64,000 bases of DNA from Nocardioides dongkuii (GCF_014127485.1 NZ_CP059903.1:682001-746000), one strand, 5' to 3'; shown: positions 33,322 to 43,343, counted from the first letter of the stretch. Translations and numbers: made by a program. The notes: generated by a model from the letters alone, not told the origin.

Positions 33322-34518
33322 ATGGCGTACTACCGGCAGGTCGGCGAGGTCCCGCGGCAGCGGCACACGCAGCTGCGCGACGGCGACGGGCGGCTCCGCC
33401 GCGAGGAGCTGATGGGCGAGGAGGGGTTCTCCTCGGACTCCTCGCTGCTCTACCACCGGGGGGTGCCCTCGGCGATCGTCGCCGCCGACGTCTGGGAGCT
33501 GCCCGACCAGTCTCGGGTGCCCAACCACCCGCTCCGGCCGCGGCACCTGCGCCTGCACGCCCTGGAGACCGGCCCGGACGCGGTCGCCGACCGGCGGCTG
33601 GTGCTCGGCAACCACGACGTCCGGATCGGGTACGTCGTCACCGGCGTCGCGCCCTCGGCGTACTACCGCAACGCGGTCGGCGACGAGTGCGTGTTCGTGG
33701 AGTCCGGCACCGGCGTCGTCGAGACCCCGTTCGGGACGGTGCCCTACCGGGCCGGCGACTACGTCGTGGTGCCGCGCGCCACGACCCACCGCTGGGTGCC
33801 CGCGGAGGCCTCGCGGCTCTACGCGATCGAGGCGAGCAGCCACGTCGCGCCCCCGAAGCGGTACCTCTCCCGCTACGGCCAGCTGCTCGAGCACGCGCCG
33901 TACTCCGAGCGCGACCTGCACGGCCCGACCGCGCCGCTGCTGGTCGAGGGCACGGACGTCGAGGTGCTGGTCAAGCACCGCACCAGCGCGGGCATCGTCG
34001 GCACCCGGATGGTGCACGCGACCCACCCCTTCGACGTGGTCGGCTGGGACGGCTGCCTCTACCCGTACACGCTGAACATCGAGGACTACATGCCGATCAC
34101 CGGCAAGGTGCACCAGCCGCCGCCGGTGCACCAGGTCTTCGAGGGGCACGGCTTCGTGATCTGCAACTTCCTGCCGCGCAAGGTCGACTACCACCCGCTG
34201 GCGATCCCGGTGCCGTACTACCACTCCAACGTCGACAGCGACGAGGTGATGTTCTACGTCGCCGGCGACTACGAGGCCCGCAAGGGCTCCGGCATCGGCG
34301 TCGGCTCGATCTCCCTGCACCCGGGCGGGCACGCGCACGGCCCGCAGCCGGAGGCGATCGAGGCCTCGCTGGGCGCGGAATCGTTCGAGGAGACCGCGGT
34401 CATGGTGGACACCTTCGCGCCGCTCGAGCTCGGCGAGGCCGGCCGCGCCGTCGAGGACCCGGCGTACGCCTGGAGCTGGGCCGGCCGGTCGGTCAGTCGG
34501 CCACCGGCTGCCCACTGA
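33322..34518 (+). CDS. hmgA: Homogentisate 1,2-dioxygenase
   Basis: Fe(II) ring-cleavage dioxygenase of 398 residues (shorter than the about 435-445 of proteobacterial and animal enzymes, as usual in actinobacteria). It converts homogentisate to maleylacetoacetate. Key regions: GDECVFVESGTG, VVPRATTHRW, YHSNVDSDEVMFYVAGD (His/Glu iron ligands) and LHPGGHAHGPQPEAIE. Divergent from the unknown gene and fahA. The 3' end overlaps the convergent membrane-protein gene by 26 bp. Confidence 0.94.
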   Translation: MAYYRQVGEVPRQRHTQLRDGDGRLRREELMGEEGFSSDSSLLYHRGVPSAIVAADVWELPDQSRVPNHPLRPRHLRLHALETGPDAVADRRLVLGNHDVRIGYVVTGVAPSAYYRNAVGDECVFVESGTGVVETPFGTVPYRAGDYVVVPRATTHRWVPAEASRLYAIEASSHVAPPKRYLSRYGQLLEHAPYSERDLHGPTAPLLVEGTDVEVLVKHRTSAGIVGTRMVHATHPFDVVGWDGCLYPYTLNIEDYMPITGKVHQPPPVHQVFEGHGFVICNFLPRKVDYHPLAIPVPYYHSNVDSDEVMFYVAGDYEARKGSGIGVGSISLHPGGHAHGPQPEAIEASLGAESFEETAVMVDTFAPLELGEAGRAVEDPAYAWSWAGRSVSRPPAAH

Positions 34519-35215
34519 GCACCTTGTAGGTGTAGGCCTGCCCGATGAGCACGACCGGGAGGATCACGATCCAGCCCACGAGGCAGAGCAGGAGCCCGAG
34601 GAGCATCAGGGCAAAGCTGACGACGTACCAGATCAGCGTCGGGCCCAGGTTGGTCCGGGCCAGGTGGACGCTGGCCTTGATCGCCTGCCACGGGCCCAGG
34701 CCCTTGTCGAGGACGAAGTAGAGGGTGTACTGGCTGGCGATGCTGAAGGCGATGCCCGGCAGGAGGCACAGCAGGAACCCCACGGTCGACAGGATCCCGG
34801 TGAGGATCGAGGCGACGATGACCTGGGGCAGCCGGTGCGGCGAGAAGACCGTGGCGAGCGTGAACGCCCTGCCCTCGGTGAGGTCCAGGGACGCGCGGAT
34901 CACCCCGGCCCCGACGATCTGCCCCACCACGAACGACAGGGCGCTGAACAGCAGGGAGACCAGGTTCGCGAGGCTGAGGAACCCGCCGCAGTCGGTGTCC
35001 CCGGAGCCGCTGCAGCCCATGGCGTCGCGCACGAGGTAGCCCACCCCCTGGACGATCGCGACCGTCACGGCGACCGCGATCACGGCGAGGATCACCGTCC
35101 CCAGGTTCGCGCGGAACTTCGCCCACCCGTAGCGCAGGGCGTCTCCCAGCTCCCACCGGGGGACCACCGCCGGTGCCCCCGGTGGGTGTCCCTCGGGCGG
35201 TCCGTAGGTCGACAT
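34493..35215 (-). CDS. Proline-rich N-terminus integral membrane protein (paralogue 1)
   Basis: Membrane protein of 240 residues. A short Pro/Gly-rich cytoplasmic head (PPEGHPPGAP) precedes ELGDALRYGWAKFRANL and about five to six hydrophobic spans. LCLLPGIAFSIASQYTLYFVLDKG and AIKASVHLARTN near the C terminus are shared with the upstream paralogue at 35440-36273. Similar to actinobacterial proline-rich antigen-like proteins of unknown function. Overlaps the end of hmgA by 26 bp. Confidence 0.7.
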   Translation of the reverse strand: MSTYGPPEGHPPGAPAVVPRWELGDALRYGWAKFRANLGTVILAVIAVAVTVAIVQGVGYLVRDAMGCSGSGDTDCGGFLSLANLVSLLFSALSFVVGQIVGAGVIRASLDLTEGRAFTLATVFSPHRLPQVIVASILTGILSTVGFLLCLLPGIAFSIASQYTLYFVLDKGLGPWQAIKASVHLARTNLGPTLIWYVVSFALMLLGLLLCLVGWIVILPVVLIGQAYTYKVLSGQPVAD

Positions 35216-35357
35216 CGGGGGGCTCCTTCGCGCCGGTGCGCTCGGTGGCGGTCTCCCGTGACGCTAGGCGTGGCGCCCCCGGTCCGCCCAGGGTCCGTCG
35301 TCCCGAGGTCGGCAGGGATGGTGCTCTGGCGCGATCGCTGCTCGAGCACTAAGGGGC

Positions 35358-35430
35358 CCTGTGGAGAACCCCGCCGAGTCGGCGCACATGTGCGCCGACT
35401 CGGCGGGGTCCGGGGTGCAGCTGTGGAGAA
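35358..35430. repeat. Palindromic repeat, copy 2 (CGCCGAGTCGGCGCA family)
   Basis: A perfect 42-bp palindrome (35368-35409) whose core is identical to copy 1. CTGTGGAGAA lies to its left (35359-35368) and again to its right in the same orientation (35421-35430). It lies in the 224-bp gap between two tandem paralogous membrane-protein genes. Confidence 0.85.
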
Positions 35431-35439
35431 GGGGGTGGG

Positions 35440-36273
35440 TCAGGGGGCGACCTGCTGGGACGTGAGCACCTTGTAGGTGTACGCCGTGCCGATCAGCACG
35501 AGCGGGTAGGTCACCAGGGCGCCGACGCCGCAGGCGATCGCGCCGGCGCTGCCCACGATCCCGCCGACCAGGTACCAGACGAACGTGGTGCCGAGGTTGT
35601 CCTTGACCAGCACGACGCTCGCCTTGATCGCCTCCATCGGCGCCATGCCCTTGTCGATGACGAAGTAGAGCGCGTAGCTGGTCGCGAAGGCGACCGCGAT
35701 GCCGGGCAGGTAGCAGAGCAGGATGCCGACGAAGGTCAGGCCGGCGATGATCAGGCTGGTGAGGAGCACGGAGCCGAGGTTGTCGAGCTTGAAGACCTCG
35801 GCGGCCCGGAACGGCTTCCCCTCGGTGATGCCCAGCGCGCCGCGGATCAGGCCGGCGCCGACGACCAGGCTGGCCAGGATCACCAGGGCGGCGGTGATCG
35901 CGGCGACGACCAGGCCGAGCACCAGACCCGTGCCGCCGGTGCAGTCACGCGTCATCGTCTGGGTGTTGTAGGTGCACTCCTCCGGGCTGGTGAGCAGCGC
36001 GGCGAGCCCGATCCCGACGGCGGCCATCACGCCGATCGCGAGGAACAGCGCGACCGCGGCCAGGATGATCTGGCCGGCGTTCTCCTGGAACTTCTTCCAG
36101 CCGTACGCGAACGCGGCCCCGAGGTCCCACGCCTGCGGGCCGGTCGGCGGGGCGCCGTACCCACCGAGCGGGGGCGGGGGCGCGCCGTACCCACCGGGCG
36201 GGGGCGGCGGGGCGCCGTACCCACCGGGCGGCGGGGGCGGGTTCTGCGGGAAGGGCGGCTCGTGCGTCGACAT
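35440..36273 (-). CDS. Proline-rich N-terminus integral membrane protein (paralogue 2)
   Basis: Membrane protein of 277 residues. The head contains three repeats of the type PPPGGYGAPP, then DLGAAFAYGWKKFQENAG and about six hydrophobic spans. YLPGIAVAFATSYALYFVIDKG and AIKASVVLVKDN correspond to paralogue 1. The ATG at 36273 is preferred to an upstream in-frame start because GAGGAG lies 5 nt before it. Function unknown; probably a tandem duplication with the palindromic repeat in between. Confidence 0.72.
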   Translation of the reverse strand: MSTHEPPFPQNPPPPPGGYGAPPPPPGGYGAPPPPLGGYGAPPTGPQAWDLGAAFAYGWKKFQENAGQIILAAVALFLAIGVMAAVGIGLAALLTSPEECTYNTQTMTRDCTGGTGLVLGLVVAAITAALVILASLVVGAGLIRGALGITEGKPFRAAEVFKLDNLGSVLLTSLIIAGLTFVGILLCYLPGIAVAFATSYALYFVIDKGMAPMEAIKASVVLVKDNLGTTFVWYLVGGIVGSAGAIACGVGALVTYPLVLIGTAYTYKVLTSQQVAP

Positions 36274-36398
36274 GGGTCTCCTCGTTCGTGCGGCCTCGGC
36301 GCCGCGGGTGGTCAGCAAGGTAGTGGTCGCCCGGGGCCGAGGGAACGAGGCGCTCACGGCGGGTGGCCGCGCGTGTCCCGAGACCCGATGATGGTGGG

Positions 36399-37406
36399 GT
36401 GAACAGCTCGGTGGAGGTGCTCGAGCCTCGCGACGTCCCGCTCGGCGGCCCGCGGTCGATGGGGGTGCGCCGGACCCTGCCGCAGCGCGACCGGTCCCTG
36501 ATCGGCGCCTGGTGCTTCCTGGACCACTACGGTCCCGACGACGTCGGGGTCACCGGCGGGATGCGGGTCGCGCCGCACCCGCACACGGGGCTGCAGACGG
36601 TGAGCTGGCTGTTCACCGGCGAGATCGAGCACCGCGACAGCGCCGGCAACCACGCGATGGTGCGCCCCGGCGAGGTCAACCTGATGACCGCGGGCCGGGG
36701 GATCAGCCACTCCGAGGTCTCGACCGCGGCCACCACGACCCTGCACGGCGCGCAGCTGTGGGTCGCGCTGCCGGACGCCGACCGGCACACCGACCCCGGG
36801 TTCGTGCACCACGTGCCGGAGCCGGTCACCGGTCCGGGGTACGAGGCGCGGGTCTTCGTGGGGTCGCTGCTCGGCGACACCTCGCCGGTGCCGACGTTCA
36901 CCCCGCTGCTCGGCGTGGAGCTGCTGCTCGAGGCCGGCGCGAGGGTCGACCTCGACGTCGACCCGGCGTACGAGCACGGCGTGCTGGTCGACTCCGGCAC
37001 CCTCGAGGTCGACGGCAGCCCGGTCCCGGAGGCCGCGCTCGGCTACGTCCCGCCGGGCTCGGCAACGTTGTCGCTGGCCGCCGGCGACGTGCCCGCGCGG
37101 CTGCTGCTGATCGGCGGGACGCCGTTCGGGGAGCCGATCGTCATGTGGTGGAACTTCGTGGGCCGCACCCACGAGGAGGTCGCCGGCTTCCGCGAGGAGT
37201 GGCAGGCCCAGGTGCTGGACCGCGACGGAGCCCCGCGGGACCCCGACGAGGCGGGTGGGCTGCACGAGGACTCCGCAGCCGGCGAGCGGGTGGTGCCCGA
37301 CGGCCAGCGGGTCCGGCCGGGACGGTTCGGGGTGGTCCTCGGCGAGCGGCTGGCGCCGATCCCCGCGCCGGTGCTGCCGAACGTCCGGCTGCGTGAGCGC
37401 CGGTGA
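36399..37406 (+). CDS. Pirin-family protein
   Basis: Cupin-type protein of 335 residues. The iron-binding motif of pirins is present: HPHTGLQTVSW (two His), then IEHRDSAGN and GRGISHSE (His and Glu). The C-terminal second cupin includes LLIGGTPFGEPIVMWWNFVGRTHEE. Bacterial pirins include quercetinase-like and redox-sensing members; the role here is open. GTG start at 36399. The stop overlaps tag by 4 bp. Confidence 0.88.
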   Translation: MNSSVEVLEPRDVPLGGPRSMGVRRTLPQRDRSLIGAWCFLDHYGPDDVGVTGGMRVAPHPHTGLQTVSWLFTGEIEHRDSAGNHAMVRPGEVNLMTAGRGISHSEVSTAATTTLHGAQLWVALPDADRHTDPGFVHHVPEPVTGPGYEARVFVGSLLGDTSPVPTFTPLLGVELLLEAGARVDLDVDPAYEHGVLVDSGTLEVDGSPVPEAALGYVPPGSATLSLAAGDVPARLLLIGGTPFGEPIVMWWNFVGRTHEEVAGFREEWQAQVLDRDGAPRDPDEAGGLHEDSAAGERVVPDGQRVRPGRFGVVLGERLAPIPAPVLPNVRLRERR

Positions 37407-37981
37407 CCGGCGCCGAGGTCGGCGAGGACGGCGTCGCCCGCTGCCCGTGGGCGGGCGGCCCGGGGCTGATGCGCGACTACCACGACGCCGAGTGGGGGGT
37501 GCGGGTCCACGGCGAGTCGGCGTACCTCGAGCGGCTCACCCTGGAGGCCTTCCAGTCCGGCCTGTCCTGGTCGACGATCCTGCGCAAGCGGGAGGCGTTC
37601 CGGGAGGCGTTCCGCGGCTTCGACGCCGACGTGGTCGCGGCGTTCGACGACGACGACCGGGCGCGACTGATGGCCGACGCCGGTATCGTCCGCAACCGGC
37701 TCAAGGTGGACGCGGCGATCACCAACGCCCGGGCCACGGTCGCGCTGCGCGAGCAGGAGGGGCTGGAGGCGTTCGTGCTCTCGTTCGCCCCCGCCGACCC
37801 GCCCGCGTGGACCGACACCGCGGAGGCCGCCACCACCTCGGCGGAGTCGACCGCGCTGTCCAAGGCGCTGAAGAAGCGCGGCTTCGCCTTCGTCGGGCCG
37901 ACCACGATGTACGCGCTCATGGAGGCGCTGGGCATCTTCGACCCGCACCTGGGCGGCTGCTTCCGGCGGGGTGCTGGCTGA
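37403..37981 (+). CDS. tag: DNA-3-methyladenine glycosylase I
   Basis: Base-excision repair enzyme of 192 residues that removes 3-methyladenine. RCPWAGGPGLMRDYHDAEWG at the N terminus contains the first zinc Cys and the DNA-contact residues; LEAFQSGLSWSTILRKREAFREAF is the core helix region, and LGIFDPHLGGCF holds the C-terminal zinc His and Cys. GTG start coupled to the pirin gene. Tandem 52-bp repeats follow 7 bp after the stop. Confidence 0.93.
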   Translation: MTGAEVGEDGVARCPWAGGPGLMRDYHDAEWGVRVHGESAYLERLTLEAFQSGLSWSTILRKREAFREAFRGFDADVVAAFDDDDRARLMADAGIVRNRLKVDAAITNARATVALREQEGLEAFVLSFAPADPPAWTDTAEAATTSAESTALSKALKKRGFAFVGPTTMYALMEALGIFDPHLGGCFRRGAG

Positions 37982-37988
37982 CGCGGGC

Positions 37989-38102
37989 TGACGTCCGGCG
38001 GGACGTCATACGAGGTGGCGGCGATAGCGACCTGTTCGTCTGACGTCCGGCGGGACGTCATGCGGGGTGGCGGCGATGGCGACCGGTTCGTATGACGTCC
38101 CG
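37989..38102. repeat. 52-bp tandem repeat with internal palindrome (2.2 copies)
   Basis: Unit 1 is 37989-38040, unit 2 is 38041-38092, and a third begins TGACGTCCCG at 38093. Each unit starts with the inverted repeat TGACGTCCGGCGGGACGTCA and continues with GGTGGCGGCGAT and GTTCGT. The two full units differ at six positions. It fills the gap between the convergent tag and eda genes. Confidence 0.9.
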
Positions 38103-38118
38103 GGCCGGGAAGCGCAGG

Positions 38119-38754
38119 TCAGCCCAGCGCGGCGGCCGCGGCGGCGAGGCGGGTGACCCGGTCCCAGTCGCCGGCGGCGAGGGCGTCGGCGGGGGTCAGC
38201 CAGGAGCCGCCGACGCAGCCGACGTTGTCGAGGGCGAGGTACGCCGGGGCGCTGGCGGCGGTGATCCCGCCGGTGGGGCAGAAGCGCGCGGTGGGGACGA
38301 CCGAGGCGATCGAGCGGAGGTACGCCGCCCCGCCGGAGGCCTCGGCGGGGAAGAACTTCAGCTCGGTGCAGCCCGCCTCGAGCGCGGCGAGCACCTCGGA
38401 GACGGTGGCGGTGCCGGGCAGGAACGGCAGCCCGGTCTCCCGCATGCCGGCGAGCAGCGCGGGCGTGAGCCCGGGGGAGACCAGGAACTGCGCGCCCGCG
38501 TCGTACGCCGCCTCCGCCTGCCGCGGGGACGTCACGGTCCCGGCGCCGACGGTGATCTCCGGGACCGAGGAGGCGATCGCGCGGATCGCGTCGAGCGCGA
38601 CCGGCGTGCGCAGGGTCAGCTCGACGACCGGCACCCCGCCGGCGACCAGCGCGCGGGCGACCGGCACGGCGTGCGCGACCGAGTCCAGCACGACCACCGG
38701 CACGACCGGGGCGAGCGAGAGCACCGAGCGGACCTGCTCAGGCGTGCTGGTCAA
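38119..38754 (-). CDS. eda: 2-keto-3-deoxy-6-phosphogluconate aldolase
   Basis: Class I aldolase of 211 residues that splits KDPG to pyruvate and glyceraldehyde 3-phosphate. VVELTLRTP contains the conserved Glu/Arg, [10 protein letters not shown] is typical, and the Schiff-base lysine is in LKFFPAE; FCPTGGI binds the phosphate. TTG start overlapping the edd stop by 17 bp. Last gene of zwf-edd-eda. Confidence 0.93.
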   Translation of the reverse strand: MTSTPEQVRSVLSLAPVVPVVVLDSVAHAVPVARALVAGGVPVVELTLRTPVALDAIRAIASSVPEITVGAGTVTSPRQAEAAYDAGAQFLVSPGLTPALLAGMRETGLPFLPGTATVSEVLAALEAGCTELKFFPAEASGGAAYLRSIASVVPTARFCPTGGITAASAPAYLALDNVGCVGGSWLTPADALAAGDWDRVTRLAAAAAALG

Positions 38755-40606
38755 CAGGGACCTCCTCCTGGAACGGTGCGGGCACCGGGAAGACGCTGGC
38801 GCCGGCGTCGGCCGGCCCGACGGTGGCGCGGAAGACCGCGAACAGCTCGCGGCCGGTGCCGGCCCACTCCTCGCCCTGGGGCGCCCGGCCGGTGGCCTCG
38901 CGGCGGGCCAGTACGTCGGGGTCGACGTCGATGCTCAGCACGCCGGCGTCGGCGTCGACGGTGATCAGGTCGCCGTCCCGCACCCGCGCCAGCGGACCGC
39001 CGAGGGCGGCCTCCGGGGTCACGTGGATCGCGGCGGGGACCTTGCCGGACGCGCCGGACATCCGGCCGTCCGTGACGATGGCGACCCCCTGCCCCCGGTC
39101 CTGGAGGATGCCGAGGGCAGGGAGGACCTTGTGCAGCTCGGGCATGCCGTTGGCCGCGGGTCCCTGGTAGCGGACCACCGCCACCAGGTCGCGGCCGGCC
39201 AGCTCGCCCGCGCTGAAGGCGGTGAGCAGGTCGTCCTGGTGGTCGAAGACCCTCGCGGGCGCCGTGACGACGCGGTGCTCGGGGGCGACCGCCGAGGTCT
39301 TGATGACGGCCCGTCCGAGCGGGCCGTCGAGCACGCGGACCCCGCCGTCGGGCGAGAACGGCGCGGTCGCGGGGCGCAGCACGTCGAGGTCGTGGCTGAC
39401 CTTGGCGCCCTCCTCCCACGAGACCTCGGTCCCGGTGAGCCGGGCCTCGGCGGTGTAGCGCCACAGCCCGTGCCCGGCGATCGTGCGGACGTCCTCGTGC
39501 AGCAGCCCGGCGCGCAGCAGCGTGTGCACGAGGAACCCGATCCCGCCGGCGGCGTGGAAGTGGTTCACGTCGGCCGCGCCGTTGGGGTAGACCCGGGCCA
39601 GCAGCGGCACGACCGCGGAGAGGTCCGCGAGGTCGTCCCAGGTGAGGTCGATCCCGGCGGCCCGGGCGATCGCCACCAGGTGCAGCGTGTGGTTGGTGGA
39701 GCCGCCGCTGGCGAGCAGCGCGACGCACGCGTTGACCACTGCCTTCTCGTCGACGAGCTCGCCGATCGGGGTGTGCTCCCCGCCCTGCCGGGTGATCGCG
39801 ACGGCACGCGCGGCGGCCGCGCGGGTCAGCGCGTCCCGCAGCGGGGTGTCGGGGTTGACGAAGGAGGAGCCGGGCAGGTGCAGGCCGAGCACCTCCATGA
39901 TCAGCTGGTTGGAGTTGGCGGTGCCGTAGAACGTGCACGTCCCGCGCGAGTGGTACGACGCGGACTCGGCCGCCAGCAGCTCCTCGCGCCCGGCCTTGCC
40001 CTCGGCGTACCGCTGCCGGACGCGGGCCTTCTCGCCGTTCGGCAGCCCCGAGGGCATCGGCCCCGCCGGGACGAAGACGGTCGGCAGGTGGCCGAAGGAC
40101 AGCGCGCCGATCAGCAGGCCGGGCACGATCTTGTCGCACACGCCGAGCATCAGCGCGCCGTCGAACATGTCGTGGGAGAGCCCGATCGCCGTCGACATCG
40201 CGATCACGTCGCGGCTGAACAGCGAGAGCTGCATGCCGTCGCGGCCCTGGGTGATGCCGTCGCACATCGCCGGGACGCCGCCCGCGACCTGGGCGATGCC
40301 GCCGGCGCGGACGACGGCCTTCTTGAGCACCCGCGGGTAGGTCTCGAAGGGCTGGTGCGCGGAGAGCATGTCGTTGTAGCTGGTGACGATGGCCAGGTTC
40401 GGCTTCGTGCTCCCGCGCAGGGCTTCCTTCTCGGCGGGCTCGGACGCCGCGAAGCCGTGCGCGAGGTTGGCGCACGCGAGCCGGCCGCGGGCCGGGCCGC
40501 GGTCGGCGGCGGCGCGGATCCGGGCGAGGTACGCCGTCCGCGTGCGCTCGCTGCGGGCGGCGATCCGGGCGGTGACCGCCGCGACCGTGGGGTGGGGTGA
40601 GGTCAT
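38738..40606 (-). CDS. edd: 6-phosphogluconate dehydratase
   Basis: Entner-Doudoroff dehydratase of 622 residues, an iron-sulfur enzyme of the IlvD/Edd family. Conserved regions: [26 protein letters not shown] and GVCDKIVPG (cluster Cys residues), [12 protein letters not shown], and the C-terminal [23 protein letters not shown] (about residues 520-542). It makes KDPG from 6-phosphogluconate. ATG overlaps the zwf stop by 4 bp. Confidence 0.95.
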   Translation of the reverse strand: MTSPHPTVAAVTARIAARSERTRTAYLARIRAAADRGPARGRLACANLAHGFAASEPAEKEALRGSTKPNLAIVTSYNDMLSAHQPFETYPRVLKKAVVRAGGIAQVAGGVPAMCDGITQGRDGMQLSLFSRDVIAMSTAIGLSHDMFDGALMLGVCDKIVPGLLIGALSFGHLPTVFVPAGPMPSGLPNGEKARVRQRYAEGKAGREELLAAESASYHSRGTCTFYGTANSNQLIMEVLGLHLPGSSFVNPDTPLRDALTRAAAARAVAITRQGGEHTPIGELVDEKAVVNACVALLASGGSTNHTLHLVAIARAAGIDLTWDDLADLSAVVPLLARVYPNGAADVNHFHAAGGIGFLVHTLLRAGLLHEDVRTIAGHGLWRYTAEARLTGTEVSWEEGAKVSHDLDVLRPATAPFSPDGGVRVLDGPLGRAVIKTSAVAPEHRVVTAPARVFDHQDDLLTAFSAGELAGRDLVAVVRYQGPAANGMPELHKVLPALGILQDRGQGVAIVTDGRMSGASGKVPAAIHVTPEAALGGPLARVRDGDLITVDADAGVLSIDVDPDVLARREATGRAPQGEEWAGTGRELFAVFRATVGPADAGASVFPVPAPFQEEVPVDQHA

Positions 40607-42078
40607 GCGTCGAGCTCCTGCCAGGTGCGGCCGTCGCGCTCCAGCAGGGCCGCGGCGGCCTGGGGACCGGCGCTGCCGGCGGGGTAGTCGAGCGGGGGCA
40701 CGGGCGACTCGTCCCAGCGGCGCAGGATCGGCTCGGCCCAGGCCCACGCGGCCTCGACCTCGTCGCGGCGCATGAACAGCGTCGGGTTGCCCTTCATCAC
40801 GTCCATCAGCAGCCGCTCGTAGGCGTCGGGGAGGCGCTGGCCGAAGGCCGTGGCGTAGGAGAGGTCCAGGGAGACCGGCCGCAGGCGGTAGCCCCCGGGA
40901 CCCGGCTCCTTGACCGTGAGGTGCAGGCGCATGCCCTCGTCGGGCTGGACCTGGATGTGCAGCCGGTTGGCGGTGGTGACGCCCTCGGCACCGGGGAACA
41001 TCGCGTGCGGCGGCCGCTTGAGCACCACCACGATCTCGGAGGCCCGCCGGTCCATCCGCTTGCCGGTGCGCAGGTAGAACGGCACCCCGGCCCAGCGCCA
41101 GTTCTGAACCTCGGTCTTGAGCGCCACGAAGGTCTCGGTGCGCGACCCGTCGCGGCCCAGGTCCTCGGCGTACGACGGCACCGGCTCGCCGTCGACCTCG
41201 CCGGCGGCGTAGCACCCGCGCACGGTGTCGCGGTCCACGATCTCGGGCGTCATCGGCCGCAGCGCCAGGAGGACCTTGAGCTTCTCGTCGCGGACGGTCT
41301 CGCGGTCGACGTACGTCGGGGGCTCCATGGCGACCAGGCAGAGCAGCTGGAGCAGGTGGTTCTGCACCATGTCGCGCAGCGCGCCGGCGGAGTCGTAGTA
41401 GCCCCCGCGGTTGCCGACGCCGAGCGACTCGGCGACGGTGATCTGCACGTGGTCGACCCAGCTGGAGTTCCACAGCGGCTCCAGGAAGGTGTTCGCGAAC
41501 CGGGTGACCAGCAGGTTCTGCACGGTCTCCTTGCCGAGGTAGTGGTCGATCCGGAAGATCTGCCGCTCCTCGAAGACCCGTCCGACCGACTCGTTGACGG
41601 CGCGCGCCGAGGCCAGGTCGTGGCCGATCGGCTTCTCCATCACCACGCGCGCCTGCGGGTCGACCGCGCCGATCTCCTCGAGCCGCGCGCAGATCTCGCC
41701 GAACATGCTCGGCGCGACGGCGAGGTAGTAGACGCGCACGGTCTCGTCGTACGACGGCCGGTCCTTGAGCAGGCCGTGGAGGAGGTGCCAGCCCTCGGGG
41801 TCCTCGAAGTCGAGGCTCACGTGGTGCAGCCGGGAGAGCAGCCGCTCGACGACGTCCTCGCGCAGGTCGGCGGGGTCGACGTGCCGCTGCAGGGACGCGC
41901 GGACCTCGGCGCGGTACGCCGTGTCGTCGTACTCGCTGCGGGAGACGGCGATGATCCGGCAGTCCCGGGGGAGCTGGTCCTCGTGGTCGCGGAGGTAGAG
42001 CGCGGGGAGGAGCTTGCGGAGCGCAAGATCGCCGGTGCCTCCGAACACGGTGAAGTCACAGGTCTCGGGCATCTCCAT
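40603..42078 (-). CDS. zwf: Glucose-6-phosphate 1-dehydrogenase
   Basis: NAD(P)-dependent dehydrogenase of 491 residues that makes 6-phosphogluconolactone. [17 protein letters not shown] is the nucleotide-binding loop; [13 protein letters not shown] is the active-site signature with catalytic His/Lys, and EKPIGHD precedes it. ATG 42078 is preferred to a GTG at 42087 because it lies 7 nt after a -10 box. No 6-phosphogluconolactonase gene is in the operon, so that step is encoded elsewhere or spontaneous. Confidence 0.94.
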   Translation of the reverse strand: MEMPETCDFTVFGGTGDLALRKLLPALYLRDHEDQLPRDCRIIAVSRSEYDDTAYRAEVRASLQRHVDPADLREDVVERLLSRLHHVSLDFEDPEGWHLLHGLLKDRPSYDETVRVYYLAVAPSMFGEICARLEEIGAVDPQARVVMEKPIGHDLASARAVNESVGRVFEERQIFRIDHYLGKETVQNLLVTRFANTFLEPLWNSSWVDHVQITVAESLGVGNRGGYYDSAGALRDMVQNHLLQLLCLVAMEPPTYVDRETVRDEKLKVLLALRPMTPEIVDRDTVRGCYAAGEVDGEPVPSYAEDLGRDGSRTETFVALKTEVQNWRWAGVPFYLRTGKRMDRRASEIVVVLKRPPHAMFPGAEGVTTANRLHIQVQPDEGMRLHLTVKEPGPGGYRLRPVSLDLSYATAFGQRLPDAYERLLMDVMKGNPTLFMRRDEVEAAWAWAEPILRRWDESPVPPLDYPAGSAGPQAAAALLERDGRTWQELDA

Positions 42079-42085
42079 GTCTTCC

Positions 42086-42114
42086 ACGGTAGGACGGGTT
42101 CAGCCCTACGGCAA
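42086..42114 (-). promoter_or_regulatory. Leaderless-type promoter of zwf-edd-eda
   Basis: Reading the minus strand: -35 TTGCCG (42114-42109), 17-bp spacer, -10 TACCGT (42091-42086), then 7 nt to the ATG at 42078. The rest of the 101-bp divergent gap before the ROK gene holds a T-rich run (42127-42132) but no clear operator. Confidence 0.5.
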
Positions 42115-42179
42115 CCACTCTTGGGCTTTTTTCAGATCAAAGAACGGGGGCTTGGGTACGGCATGGTTCAATCCGAGCC

Positions 42180-43343
42180 ATGAGTGAGACCGCCCCCACC
42201 GGATCCTCGGCGGCCGACCTGCTCCAGCTGGTGCGCACCGGCCGGGCGACCACCCGGGCCGAGCTGCGGCGACTGACCGGGCTGTCCCGCACGGCGGTCG
42301 TCACCCGCGTCTCCGCGCTGGTCGACTCCGGGCTGCTGCTGCTCGGCGAGGAGCTGCCCTCGACCGGCGGGCGGCCGCCCGGGGCGCTGGTCTTCAACCA
42401 GGACGCCGCGGTCGTGGCCGGCGCCGCGATCGGGCGCTCGCGCAGCCAGCTCGGGATCTTCGACCTCGACGGGCGCGAGCTGGTCGGCGACACCCGCGAC
42501 CACGAGGTGGGGGTCGGGCCCGACGAGCTGATGCCGGACGTCGCCGCGCGGCTGGCGCGGCTGCTGGAGGGGATCGAGCCGCCGGTCGCGGGGATCGGGC
42601 TGAGCCTGCCGGGGTCGGTCGACCCGGTCCACGGGTCGAGCGTCGACTCGCCGATCATGGGCCGCTGGGAGCGGGTCCCGCTCGCGCCGTACCTCGCCGA
42701 GGTCTGCGACGCGCCGCTGCTGCTGGCCAACGACACCGAGGCGCTCGCCCGCTCGCAGCTGTTCCCGAGCTCGGTCGTGACCGACATGCTCGTGCTCAAG
42801 GCCTCGACCGGGCTGGGCCTCGGCACCGTGTCCGGCGGCCGGATCGTCACCGGCAGCGTCGGCACCACCGGGGAGATCGGCCACACCCGGGTGCCGGACG
42901 CCGACGGGCTGGTCTGCCGGTGCGGCGCCACCGGCTGCCTCGAGACGCTCGCGGGCGGCTGGGCGCTGGTGCAGCGGATGACCCGGTCCGGGCGTCCCGT
43001 CGCCCACGTGCGCGAGCTGGTGGCCCTGGCGCTCGAGGGGGACGCGGTCGCTCGGGGGCTGCTGCGCGACGCCGGCCGCCAGGTGGGGGAGGTGCTCGCG
43101 GTCGCCGTCAACCTGCTCAACCCCCGCGCGGTCGTGATCGGCGGCGACCTCGCCGGCGCCTTCGACCTCTTCGTCGCCGGCGTCCGCGAGAGCGTCTACG
43201 CGCTCGCCACTGCCACCGCCGTGCGCGACCTCGCCTTCCTCCCCGCCGCCCACGGCGACTCCTCCGGGCTGGTCGGCTGTGCCGCCCTCGCCATCGAGCA
43301 CGCCCTGCGCCCCGAGGCCGTCGACGCCCGCCTCACCGCCTGA
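42180..43343 (+). CDS. ROK-family transcriptional regulator
   Basis: Protein of 387 residues: an N-terminal winged helix (about 8-60, TRAELRRLTGLSRTAVVTRVSAL) joined to a ROK sugar-kinase-like domain. The ROK zinc motif CRCGATGCLE and GLSLPGSVDP, LANDTEALA and KASTGLGLG are present. The kinase domain usually serves as a sugar sensor in such proteins. Divergent from zwf-edd-eda, so it most likely controls that operon in response to a sugar. Confidence 0.88.
   Translation: MSETAPTGSSAADLLQLVRTGRATTRAELRRLTGLSRTAVVTRVSALVDSGLLLLGEELPSTGGRPPGALVFNQDAAVVAGAAIGRSRSQLGIFDLDGRELVGDTRDHEVGVGPDELMPDVAARLARLLEGIEPPVAGIGLSLPGSVDPVHGSSVDSPIMGRWERVPLAPYLAEVCDAPLLLANDTEALARSQLFPSSVVTDMLVLKASTGLGLGTVSGGRIVTGSVGTTGEIGHTRVPDADGLVCRCGATGCLETLAGGWALVQRMTRSGRPVAHVRELVALALEGDAVARGLLRDAGRQVGEVLAVAVNLLNPRAVVIGGDLAGAFDLFVAGVRESVYALATATAVRDLAFLPAAHGDSSGLVGCAALAIEHALRPEAVDARLTA

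Noticed and set aside
37989..38102. CRISPR repeat pair
   Set aside because: The whole 52-bp unit is repeated with few changes, so there are no variable spacers.
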